Shown here one piece after another: positions 7,285 through 13,919 of a stretch of DNA of 17,274 bases. The position numbers were made by a program, and so were the translations under genes. Source of the stretch: Chloroflexota bacterium (GTDB taxonomy: Bacteria > Chloroflexota > Anaerolineae > Aggregatilineales > UBA3940); the NCBI GenBank assembly GCA_011051745.1, contig DRKO01000406.1, positions 1-17,274 of the forward strand, in the 5' to 3' direction. A model generated the notes under the pieces. The model did no database searches. It saw only the letters and a program-made list of their open reading frames with translations, and had not been told where the DNA came from. Position 1 is the stretch's first letter. Each line of letters begins with the position of its first letter.

Positions 7285-9513
7285 TCAGGCCGCTAACCGC
7301 GCGCGGCGCAACAACTGAGCGTTAAAGGCGACGATTACCGTGCTCAGGGACATGAACAGCGCCCCGACAGCCGGTGAGAGCAGGAACCCGCTCCCGAAGG
7401 GAGCCAGCACGCCAGCCGCAAGCGGGATCGCGATGACGTTGTAGCCGGTCGCCCAGATCAGGTTCTGGATCATCTTGCGATAGGTCGCGCGGCTGAGTTC
7501 GAAGATTTTGACCACGTCGAGCGGGTTGCTCTGCACCAGAATGATCCCCGCCGACTCAATGGCGACATCCGTCCCGCTGCCGATTGCGATTCCCACATCG
7601 GCGCGGGTCAGCGCTGGCGCGTCATTCACGCCGTCCCCGACCATCGCCACCATCTTGCCCTGGGCCTGCAACTCGGCCACCTTCTGATCCTTGTGCTCCG
7701 GCAGCACTTCGGCGAAGACCGTGTCAATCCCCAGCTCCTCGGCGACCGCCTCGGCAACCGCGCGGCTGTCGCCCGTCAGCATGGCGACTTCGATCCCCAT
7801 CTCATGCAGCCGTTGCACAGCCCGCTTGCTCTCCGGGCGGACCACGTCGGCCAGCGCGAACGCAGCCGCGATCTCTCCATCCTGCACCAGGTAGACCACA
7901 GACTGCCCTTTTCGTCCGACCTCTTCGGTGAAGCGGGCCAGATTGTCCGGCAGGTCGAGCTCCAGCATCTCCAGCAGGCGCGGCCCGCCAACGTACACGG
8001 TGTGTCCGTCATAGGTGGCGCGGATGCCCCGCCCCTTGATCGCCTCAAAGTCGCTGACGGGGGAGGGATTGATCCCTCGCTCCTCGGCGGCACGGCGGAT
8101 CCCCCGTGCGATCAGGTGCTCGGAGTCGCCCTCTACGGCGGTCGCCAGTGCAAGCGCCTGCTCCTCGTCCCAGCCGTTGACGGTTTCCATCGCCACCACA
8201 CCGAACTCGCCCTCGGTCAGCGTGCCGGTCTTGTCGAAGATCACAATGTCAACATTGCGGGCTTCTTCCAGTGCCAGACGGTCGCGCACCAGAATACCGT
8301 TACGTGCCCCCAGCGCCGTGCTGATCGCAACCACAAGCGGGATCGCCAGCCCCAGCGCGTGCGGGCAGGCGATGACCAGCACCGTGACCACTCGCTCCAG
8401 CACCGTCAGATCGAAGCCGACGGCGACGATCCAGGCGATGGAGGTGATGACCGCAGCGGCAATGGCGATGTAGAACAGCCAGCCAGCCGCTTTATCGGCC
8501 AGAATCTGGGTGTCGGACTTGCTCATTTGCGCTTCTTCAACCAGGCGCATGATGCCCGCCAGCGCCGTTTCGTCGCCCGTCGCGGTGACGCGCACCCGTA
8601 AGCTGCCGTCGCCGTTGATCGTCCCCGCGATAACCTGATCGCCGGGCTGCTTTTCAACTGGCTTCGACTCGCCCGTGATCATCGCCTCGTTGACGTCCGA
8701 TCTTCCCTCGACCACCTCGCCATCAGCCGGGATGCTGGCCCCCGGTCGTACCAGCACCAGATCGCCCTTTTTGAGCTGGGTAACCTGTACCATTTCGGTG
8801 CTACCGTCCGGCAGGATGCGCTCCGCCGTGTCGGGCATCAGCTTTGCCAGCTCATTGAGCGCGCCCGATGCCTGCCGGATACTGCGCATCTCCAGCCAGT
8901 GACCGAGCAGCATTACATCAATCAGGGTCGCCATCTCCCAGAAGAAGCCACTTCCCGGCACAAAGAACAGCGCGAAGAGGCTGTAGATGAAGGCGACCGA
9001 GATCGCCAGTGAGATAAGCGTCATCATGCCGGGCTTTCGACTGCGCACCTCCGGCACGGCCATTTGAAGAAACGGCAGGCCGCCGTAGAAGAAGATCGCA
9101 ATCGCGAAGAGCGGGCCGATCCACTGGCTGCCAGGGAATGACGGCAGGCTGAACCCGAACCAGCGCTGGATCATCGGGCTGAAGAGCAGCACCGGTATGG
9201 TGAGCACCAGGCTGCCCCAGAAGCGGTTCCGAAACATGATCTCATGGCCGGTGTGGTCTACACCGTGTGCGCCGTGGCCTCCGTGCTCGCCCTGTTCGCC
9301 GTGCTCGCCATGCTCGGCTCCGTGTGCTTCGTGTTCCATCGCGTCGTGTCCCCCGGCCTGATGAGCCGCGTGGGGGTCCATCGCCTCTTCATGCTTACTG
9401 TGATCCATTGCCTCCATTTGATGTTTGCTGTGGTCTGCTGCCTCCATCTGATGCTCGCCCTGATCCCCCGCCGCGTGATCGGTGTGATCGGTATGCTTGT
9501 CGTGCGTTTCCAT
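7285..9513 (-). CDS. copB: Copper-exporting P1B-3-type ATPase (CopB-like) with His-rich N-terminus
   Basis: The 742-residue product has all P-type ATPase marks: TGES (280-283), the metal-site motif CPH (383-385) in helix 6, DKTGT (427-431) with the phosphorylated Asp, and GDGVNDAP from 626. CPH with NLIWATGYN in helix 7 and MSLSTVIVAFNA in helix 8 is the signature of the P1B-3 (CopB) subgroup, which moves copper out of the cytoplasm. There is no CxxC heavy-metal-binding domain; instead residues 1-90 hold 21 histidines, including a repeated MDHSKH/ADHSKH unit, probably a copper-binding region. The ribosome binding site GAAAGAAGGA precedes the ATG at 9513. The gene converges on the CuA operon. 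An operator-like inverted repeat about 90-115 bp upstream suggests copper-dependent control. Silver is another possible substrate. Confidence 0.93.
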   Translation of the reverse strand: METHDKHTDHTDHAAGDQGEHQMEAADHSKHQMEAMDHSKHEEAMDPHAAHQAGGHDAMEHEAHGAEHGEHGEQGEHGGHGAHGVDHTGHEIMFRNRFWGSLVLTIPVLLFSPMIQRWFGFSLPSFPGSQWIGPLFAIAIFFYGGLPFLQMAVPEVRSRKPGMMTLISLAISVAFIYSLFALFFVPGSGFFWEMATLIDVMLLGHWLEMRSIRQASGALNELAKLMPDTAERILPDGSTEMVQVTQLKKGDLVLVRPGASIPADGEVVEGRSDVNEAMITGESKPVEKQPGDQVIAGTINGDGSLRVRVTATGDETALAGIMRLVEEAQMSKSDTQILADKAAGWLFYIAIAAAVITSIAWIVAVGFDLTVLERVVTVLVIACPHALGLAIPLVVAISTALGARNGILVRDRLALEEARNVDIVIFDKTGTLTEGEFGVVAMETVNGWDEEQALALATAVEGDSEHLIARGIRRAAEERGINPSPVSDFEAIKGRGIRATYDGHTVYVGGPRLLEMLELDLPDNLARFTEEVGRKGQSVVYLVQDGEIAAAFALADVVRPESKRAVQRLHEMGIEVAMLTGDSRAVAEAVAEELGIDTVFAEVLPEHKDQKVAELQAQGKMVAMVGDGVNDAPALTRADVGIAIGSGTDVAIESAGIILVQSNPLDVVKIFELSRATYRKMIQNLIWATGYNVIAIPLAAGVLAPFGSGFLLSPAVGALFMSLSTVIVAFNAQLLRRARLAA

Positions 9514-9572
9514 CGTGAGTCCTTCTTTCCTGTATTAGCCGCGACAGTAAAGTTTCTGCCGCAGAGATTCCT

Positions 9573-9582
9573 GTAGCGCTAC
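9573..9582. repeat. Perfect 10-bp palindrome GTAGCGCTAC upstream of copB
   Basis: This perfect palindrome lies 60 bp upstream of the copB start, between it and the CsoR-like repeat. It could be a regulator site or part of a leader hairpin; it is short enough to occur by chance. Confidence 0.3.
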
Positions 9583-9599
9583 CCTTCTAGATAACGAGA

Positions 9600-9630
9600 C
9601 GCCCATCCCCCACGCCGGGGAATGGGATAC
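9600..9630 (-). promoter_or_regulatory. CsoR-operator-like inverted repeat upstream of copB
   Basis: CCCATCCCC (9602-9610) is separated by 6 nt from GGGGAATGGG (9617-9626), followed by ATAC. The arms pair with one bulged A. A C-tract/G-tract pseudo-palindrome flanked by GTAT/ATAC is the form of known CsoR-family operators such as that of Mycobacterium tuberculosis (recalled, not aligned). The position, about 90-115 bp upstream of a copper ATPase start, fits copper-responsive repression. No csoR gene is in the window. No T-tract follows on either strand, which argues against a terminator. Confidence 0.45.
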
Positions 9631-9793
9631 GCATCGTCAGCAAGCCCCTTCAACTTTAATCCAGGAGCGATGAAGCTACGGGGAGATTAGAAACTTTGAT
9701 GCACTGGAATTGAGCGACGAGCTTACATTAAAGGGCCGTGAGTATATTATGGAGCAACGAAGCGGCTGGCGCGTCCGCTAAATGGCCTGTCTT

Positions 9794-10312
9794 CTATGCG
9801 CCGTTTTCCCGCTGTTCGCCGGTGGCCCTGCTGCTCAGGGTCCAGAGCGTTCCCCCGACGGCCAGCGCGGCCATTCCGCCCCACAGTAGCCCATACAGAG
9901 GGCGGGCTTTCCCCGAACTCAGGTGGTCGCCCTCAGGGCGATACGAGAGGATCACGTACCCCTCGGCGGCCAGTTCCCAGGCGGCCTGATGCGCGACCAG
10001 CATCACCAGCCACCACAGCCAGCGCGGCCCGCGTCTCCGGCGAGGCCACAGCAGGAGAAGCAGATGCGGCAGGATCAGAGGGAGCGTCTGCACATGCCCC
10101 AGTTCGTGCCGCCAGGTCTGCTCCAGTTGCTCAGCCGGCGGGAGCCCCCACCGGGCGATCAGGTTCACCAGCCCGAAATGGGGCAACGGCAGGCCGCCGA
10201 CCACCACGCGATGATAGTGATCGGTGGAGACGGTGATCTCAACCGGTAACCCGTACCATGAACGGGTAGCGTGGTGCAATTCCTGAACCGGGCTGCCTGG
10301 CTCCTCATTCAC
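9794..10312 (-). CDS. Small membrane protein with HELGH zincin motif
   Basis: This 172-residue protein is not a family I recognise by name. A soluble-looking N-terminal part (1-65) leads to HELGH at 69-73, the HExxH motif of zinc metallopeptidases. Hydrophobic segments follow at about 76-90, 98-112 and 142-158, with a basic RRRRGPR loop between the first two. Glu113 or Glu117 (AAWELAAEGY) could be the third ligand, as in gluzincins. A membrane-bound peptidase is possible, but many small proteins carry this motif without known activity. The start overlaps the methyltransferase end by 8 bp, so it is translationally coupled and the last gene of this minus-strand operon. Confidence 0.7.
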   Translation of the reverse strand: MNEEPGSPVQELHHATRSWYGLPVEITVSTDHYHRVVVGGLPLPHFGLVNLIARWGLPPAEQLEQTWRHELGHVQTLPLILPHLLLLLWPRRRRGPRWLWWLVMLVAHQAAWELAAEGYVILSYRPEGDHLSSGKARPLYGLLWGGMAALAVGGTLWTLSSRATGEQRENGA

Positions 10313-10949
10313 CGTTGGCCTTCCTTTCTGGCCGTGCGACGATCAGCTTGAATATCCCCGCCGGGTCCATATCCTCCACACCCTCAATCACCAGTCCGGC
10401 CCGGCGCACGTTGTCCACCGTCCGGCGGTTGATGTGCGGCCCCACCAGCCAGGAGATGAGCGGATCGAGCCGGTCCATCAACCAGCCCAGAAACGGCTGC
10501 TCTGCCCGCACATGCTCCAGCAGGACGACTCGCCCCTCTGGCCTGACGACCCGCGCCATCTCCCGCAGGCCGAGCACCGGATCGGGAACCGAGCAGAAGA
10601 CAAACGTGGCGACTGCGCTGTCGAAAGTGTTGTCCGGGAACTCCAGAGCCTGAGCGTCCATCTGGAGCAGCCTGGGCGGATGATCGAGCTTCTCGGCCCG
10701 CCGGTGGGCGCGGGCCAGCATCTTCTCGCTCAGATCAACCCCTGTGATGCGGGTGTCGGCGGGGTAGTAGGGGAAGTTCTTCCCCGTCCCGACTCCCACC
10801 TCCAGCACCTCCGGCCCCTGAACCAGCGCCCAGACGCGCTCGCGCCAGTTCCGGTAGCGCCGCTCGGCCAGCGCCTCCATCAGATCGTACAGCGGCGCAA
10901 TACGATTATACCGCGCCTGCGTAGCGCGTGTCTCGCGAACATCTATCAT
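10305..10949 (-). CDS. Class I SAM-dependent methyltransferase (UbiE/MenG-like)
   Basis: From the ATG at 10949, preceded by GAAGGAAC, the product is 214 residues. The Rossmann motif I is VLEVGVGTGKN (48-58), motif II is the acidic ITGVDLSEKM (about 68-77), the motif near MDAQALEFPDNTFD is the usual adenine-binding and post-II region, and FVFCSVPDP follows. This is the Methyltransf_11 class, closest in style to UbiE/phosphatidylethanolamine N-methyltransferase-like small enzymes. The acceptor cannot be predicted. A frame open to 11018 is less likely because those added residues are basic and lack a ribosome binding site. The gene sits between a DUF1573-like gene and the HELGH gene. Confidence 0.88.
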   Translation of the reverse strand: MIDVRETRATQARYNRIAPLYDLMEALAERRYRNWRERVWALVQGPEVLEVGVGTGKNFPYYPADTRITGVDLSEKMLARAHRRAEKLDHPPRLLQMDAQALEFPDNTFDSAVATFVFCSVPDPVLGLREMARVVRPEGRVVLLEHVRAEQPFLGWLMDRLDPLISWLVGPHINRRTVDNVRRAGLVIEGVEDMDPAGIFKLIVARPERKANGE

Positions 10950-11018
10950 GTCACCGTTCCTTCTTGGTTTGGAGTGGCGGGCGGGGGTGCGCCTCCGGTT
11001 ACTGGAGCAGCCCGCCAC

Positions 11019-11564
11019 TCATGGCACAATCATGGCCTGCACCCAGACCTCACTCTCCGGGCTGCGGGGATCGTTGCTCTGAATGATGACACCCCGCCGT
11101 ATCCGCACGGGGAGCTCCCCCGGGTACTGCGCCGGATCGAGCGTGACCGTCAGCAGCGCGACCCGCCCCGGCGGAATGACCGAGGCCGTCAACTCGGCCC
11201 TCAGATAAGCGCAGGTAGGATAAAGGCGGCGGATAATGAGCGGGCCATTCCCTGTGTTGCGCACCACAAACGTGTAGTGCGCCTGCCCACCGACCTTTAC
11301 CCGCCCCGCATCGGAGAAATAGACGGGTAGCTCCAGATGGGGCTGCGGGCCGTCAAAAGGATAGCTGACGACCAGCACCCCGCTTTCCACGCCTCCCGGC
11401 TGGGTGCTGGAAAGAGGCTGTCCGTACTCAACCTCGCCGGGACGGTATCCCCCCGCGCCGGAGACCGGACGGGCGATGAACGCCCACAGCCCGATCATAA
11501 GCAGCGCAACGACAAAAACGCCGCCACCGGCCCGGATAAACAGATTTCCTTTCCGCACACCCAT
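11019..11564 (-). CDS. DUF1573-like membrane-anchored protein (single-Cys version)
   Basis: This 181-residue protein has a membrane segment at about 13-31 and an outward DUF1573/ASH-like beta-sandwich from about 78, with VRNTGNGPLIIRRLYPTC then VIPPGRVALLTVTLD and IIQSNDP. It has the same architecture as the predicted selenoprotein at 4282-4791, but the Gly-Cys-Sec-Pro-Pro site is replaced by a single cysteine (Cys118 in YPTCAYLRAE) with no Pro-Pro after it. It is thus a diverged paralogue without the vicinal pair. The ATG at 11564 has GAGGAG about 14 nt upstream, which is long; a non-ATG start a few codons upstream is possible. It begins the minus-strand operon with the methyltransferase (70 bp gap) and is divergent from the zinc-ribbon gene. 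Confidence 0.8.
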   Translation of the reverse strand: MGVRKGNLFIRAGGGVFVVALLMIGLWAFIARPVSGAGGYRPGEVEYGQPLSSTQPGGVESGVLVVSYPFDGPQPHLELPVYFSDAGRVKVGGQAHYTFVVRNTGNGPLIIRRLYPTCAYLRAELTASVIPPGRVALLTVTLDPAQYPGELPVRIRRGVIIQSNDPRSPESEVWVQAMIVP

Positions 11565-11804
11565 GCTGAAGCTACCATCTCCTCGATCTGCCGATCTCTT
11601 CTGATCCTAGCGGGCAGACGGCGTGAGAGGCAGCGTTGTTAAGCGCAGACGTTCCCCGCAAAATGGCGTGCTCGCTGCCCTCCCATGGGCTATTCGGCGT
11701 GGGGCCTGCCCGCCATTCGGCGCTGCCAGCCGGGGCAGAAGCCCGATAGATTCGAGAGAGGGGGAGATCGGAATCGGTAATCTTCACAGTTTAGAGAGGT
11801 AGAT

Positions 11805-12059
11805 ATGATGATGTTAATGGGTGGTGGTTTAATTTTCCTTCTGCTGGTGGGGGCGCTCCTGCTTGTCGGGTTGATGGGGGGAGCAACCCTCCTCAGCGCA
11901 GGGGGATCGAACTCCCTCGAACGCCTGCGCAGTCCAGAGCCGCCGGTCGTGGGCGGAGATGACCCCTCGGCAGTGCGTTATTGCAGCCAGTGCAGGCAGC
12001 CCCTTCAGCGCGGCTGGGCATATTGCCCGGGTTGCGGGGCCACGCTGCACTGGGAGTGA
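11805..12059 (+). CDS. Small zinc-ribbon membrane protein
   Basis: The 84-residue protein has a strongly hydrophobic glycine-rich N-terminal segment (about 5-32) and a C-terminal zinc ribbon with CSQC and CPGC pairs, ending in GATLHWE. The ribosome binding site GAGAGG precedes the ATG. The fold is that of the zinc-ribbon domains found at termini of many uncharacterised bacterial membrane proteins. It is the first gene of the operon containing the UxxU thioredoxin-like gene, 25 nt before the DUF3105 gene. No specific function can be stated. Confidence 0.8.
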   Translation: MMMLMGGGLIFLLLVGALLLVGLMGGATLLSAGGSNSLERLRSPEPPVVGGDDPSAVRYCSQCRQPLQRGWAYCPGCGATLHWE

Positions 12060-12084
12060 GCGAAGGGACTTCTAGGGAGACAGC

Positions 12085-12651
12085 ATGGGTACTCAGAGCA
12101 AACGGATTGCCAGGCGGGAGCGCCAGCGCCGTAAGAGACTGCGCCGCTGGTTGGTTGGGGGAACAATCGGCGGCGCAGTCGTCGGCCTGATCGTCCTCGT
12201 GACGCTGGCCTCCTTCCAGCCCGCGCAGGGTGAGAGCGTCCCGATAGAAGGCGCTAACCACGCCCCGATCGGCGAGCTACCGGCCCGCGTCGGCGCAGAG
12301 CCGCCCACCTCCGGCACACACTACGGGAGACCGGCTGAAGCCGGTTTTTACGATGAGCCTGTCGAGGACGGCTATCTGATCCACAACCTTGAGCACGGCT
12401 ACGTGATCATCTGGTACAACTGCGATGGGATAGATCAGACCGCCTGCGAGGGCCTCAAGGACGGCGTCCGACGGGTGATCGCCACATTCCGCGATGCCAA
12501 GGTGATCGGCGTCCCGCGTGATGGGATGGAAGCCACAATCGCCCTGACAAGCTGGGGGCGGATTGACCGGCTGGAGTGGTTCGATGAAGCGCGGGTGCGC
12601 TCTTTCATCCGTGCCAATCTGGGGCGTGCGCCGGAGCCGGACGCGCCCTGA
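12085..12651 (+). CDS. DUF3105 membrane-anchored protein
   Basis: The 188-residue product has a very basic N-terminus, one membrane segment at about 22-42, and an extracytoplasmic domain with the DUF3105 hallmarks: PPTSGTHYGRP, GFYDEP, and IHNLEHGYVIIWYNC. The conserved His residues in THY and LEHG could bind a metal. Two cysteines (YNC and TAC) may form a disulfide. The start has AGGGAG 8 nt upstream. The domain's function is not known. It lies 43 nt before the UxxU thioredoxin-like gene, so a joint role in extracytoplasmic redox or metal chemistry is plausible but unproven. Confidence 0.87.
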   Translation: MGTQSKRIARRERQRRKRLRRWLVGGTIGGAVVGLIVLVTLASFQPAQGESVPIEGANHAPIGELPARVGAEPPTSGTHYGRPAEAGFYDEPVEDGYLIHNLEHGYVIIWYNCDGIDQTACEGLKDGVRRVIATFRDAKVIGVPRDGMEATIALTSWGRIDRLEWFDEARVRSFIRANLGRAPEPDAP

Positions 12652-12694
12652 TCGTAGCCCCGGCAGATCATCCGAAACCTGAGGAGAAACATAA

Positions 12695-13099
12695 ATGCTC
12701 TTGAACGGCAAACGCTCGATCGGCGTGCTGGTCGCCGTGATCGCGGGGCTGGCGATCTGGCTTACCGGCTGCGGAGGTGCGACGACGGCTACCCCTCCTC
12801 TTGAGCTGTCCACCACACGCCTCAGCCTGCTGTTCTTCTACACACCGGGTTGAGGTGAGTGAGCACTCATGCAGCCCATCGTGGATGGGATAGAGGAACA
12901 GTACGGGGGTCAGATAGACGTTCTCCGCCTCAACGCGCTGGACGGTGAACAGGGCGAAGCAGCCTTCAGGTTCTATGCCCTGCGCGGGCATCCGAGCCTG
13001 GTTCTCGTGCAACCGGATGGAGAGGCGATCTGGGTGAGGGTCGGCATCGTCCCCCGTGAGACACTGGAAGAGGTAATCGAGGGGGCGCTGTCCCCCTGA
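12695..13099 (+). CDS. Thioredoxin-like lipoprotein, predicted double selenoprotein with UxxU site (TGA 12851-12853 and 12860-12862)
   Basis: The ATG at 12695 follows GAGGAGAA by 6 nt. The frame has a signal peptide with lipobox LTGC (Cys26), then LLFFYTPG, TGA, Gly-Glu, TGA, ALMQP, and runs on to TGA 13097-13099. If both internal TGAs are Sec, the 134-residue product is a thioredoxin-fold lipoprotein. FFYTPG-U-GE-U-ALMQPIV replaces the thioredoxin CxxC with Sec53-Gly-Glu-Sec56. Downstream are YGGQIDVLRLNALD (strand and Asp), the cis-Pro segment RGHPSLVLVQPDG (Pro100), and a C-terminal helix ETLEEVIEGAL. Both TGAs hit exactly the two catalytic positions, and a SECIS-like hairpin begins 12 nt after the second. 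Gene callers would see only a 52-residue fragment and a fragment from the ATG at 12869. The likely role is a lipid-anchored extracytoplasmic disulfide/selenide oxidoreductase. Two separate nonsense mutations are the alternative. Confidence 0.85.
12851..12889 (+). promoter_or_regulatory. Two TGA (Sec) codons and SECIS-like hairpin in the thioredoxin-like gene
   Basis: After the second TGA (12860-12862) come 12 nt, then a stem CCCATC (12875-12880) with GATGGG (12884-12889) around the loop GTG, or a 5-bp stem with the 5-nt loop CGTGG. The loop GU lies 19 nt after the second TGA and 28 nt after the first, so one element could serve both codons. The spacing closely matches the hairpin in the DUF1573 gene. 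Confidence 0.65.
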
Positions 13100-13105
13100 T
13101 CGGGA

Positions 13106-13120
13106 ACCCCCTGCAGGGGT
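13106..13120 (+). repeat. Small GC-rich palindrome before the DUF2085 gene
   Basis: CCCCTGCAGGGG (13108-13119) is a perfect 12-bp palindrome between the UxxU stop and the ribosome binding site GGGAGAG of the next gene. It could slow transcription or shape translation of the DUF2085 gene; no T-tract follows, so it is not a clear terminator. Confidence 0.35.
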
Positions 13121-13133
13121 AGGGAGAGTCACA

Positions 13134-13919
13134 GTGGAGAAAAATATAACTGCGTCAGAGACGAAGGCCGCTCGCTGGCCGGACTGGCTGACGATGGTGA
13201 TCATTATTCTGATAGTCTTCAACGGCCTGCCATTTCTGGCCCCCGTCTTCATGAAGCTGGGCTGGGAAGGCCCGGCGCGGGCGATTTATCTGGTCTACGG
13301 CGGCCTGTGCCACCAGATGGCCCAGCGTTCCTTCTTCCTGTTCGGGCCACGGGGCTTTCAGATGTACAACCTCGCCGAGTTGCCGCTTGATGTAAGCGGC
13401 CTGCGCACGGGGGAGCAGGCCCTTGTCCTGCGGCGCTTTCTGGGGAACGAATCGCTTGGCTGGAAGGTCGCCTGGTCGGACCGGATGGTCTACATGTACA
13501 GTGCCCCCCTGTTTCTGGCGATCGCTTACGCCTTCTTGCGGCGGCGGGGACAGGTGAAGCCTCTCCCCCTCTGGGCCTTCTTTGTGCTGCTCCTCCCGAT
13601 GGCGATTGACGGGGGCACGCACTGGGTTAGCGACCTCGCAGGGATCGGGCAGGGCTTCCGCTACACCAACGAGTGGCTGGCTGGCCTGACCGGCTATGCG
13701 TTTCCGGCTTCCTTCTACGTCGGGGATGCGTTCGGCTCGTTCAACTCGCTGATGCGTCTTCTGAGTGGCGTGGCCTTTGGCCTGGCCGTGAGCGGTCTTC
13801 TGTATCCCTACATGGACCTGGCGATGTCTGCTTCCACCTCCGCCCTTCCGGCAGAGGCTCCTCTCACGGGAACGGGGCAGGCATGGGAGGAAGGCCTCGA
13901 GGGGAGGACCCTCCACTAA
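13134..13919 (+). CDS. DUF2085 family polytopic membrane protein
   Basis: The chosen start is GTG at 13134, preceded by GGGAGAG 7-8 nt upstream, giving 261 residues. Membrane segments are visible at about 20-40, 120-140, 145-165, and 205-230. The DUF2085 signature is present as YGGLCHQMAQRSFFLFG, which keeps the CHQxxxRS core, and as DGGTHWVSD. The usual CARCxG motif of that family is not seen; the matching region is FQMYNLAEL. The function of the family is unknown. It is the last gene of this operon, 34 nt after the UxxU gene, and may be its membrane partner. Confidence 0.83.
   Translation: MEKNITASETKAARWPDWLTMVIIILIVFNGLPFLAPVFMKLGWEGPARAIYLVYGGLCHQMAQRSFFLFGPRGFQMYNLAELPLDVSGLRTGEQALVLRRFLGNESLGWKVAWSDRMVYMYSAPLFLAIAYAFLRRRGQVKPLPLWAFFVLLLPMAIDGGTHWVSDLAGIGQGFRYTNEWLAGLTGYAFPASFYVGDAFGSFNSLMRLLSGVAFGLAVSGLLYPYMDLAMSASTSALPAEAPLTGTGQAWEEGLEGRTLH

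Noticed and set aside
7693..8601. Long plus-strand open frame opposite copB
   Set aside because: It is a GC-driven antisense frame with no recognisable motifs.
9689..9781. Short open stretch on the plus strand with protein-like composition (NFDALELSDELTLKG) between copB and the HELGH gene
   Set aside because: No suitable start codon near the GGGGAG, only about 30 residues; could be chance or a gene remnant, not supportable.
11572..11787. 71-codon minus-strand frame upstream of the single-Cys DUF1573 gene
   Set aside because: No ribosome binding site or domain, and it crosses the likely promoter region of two divergent operons.
12869..13099. Separate 76-residue gene starting at the ATG in ALMQP
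   Set aside because: It would begin in the middle of a thioredoxin fold without strand 1 and active site, with no good ribosome binding site; it is the C-terminal part of the UxxU protein.
13155..13916. Minus-strand open frame opposite the DUF2085 gene
   Set aside because: Low-complexity basic product with no motif; the plus strand carries the real gene.
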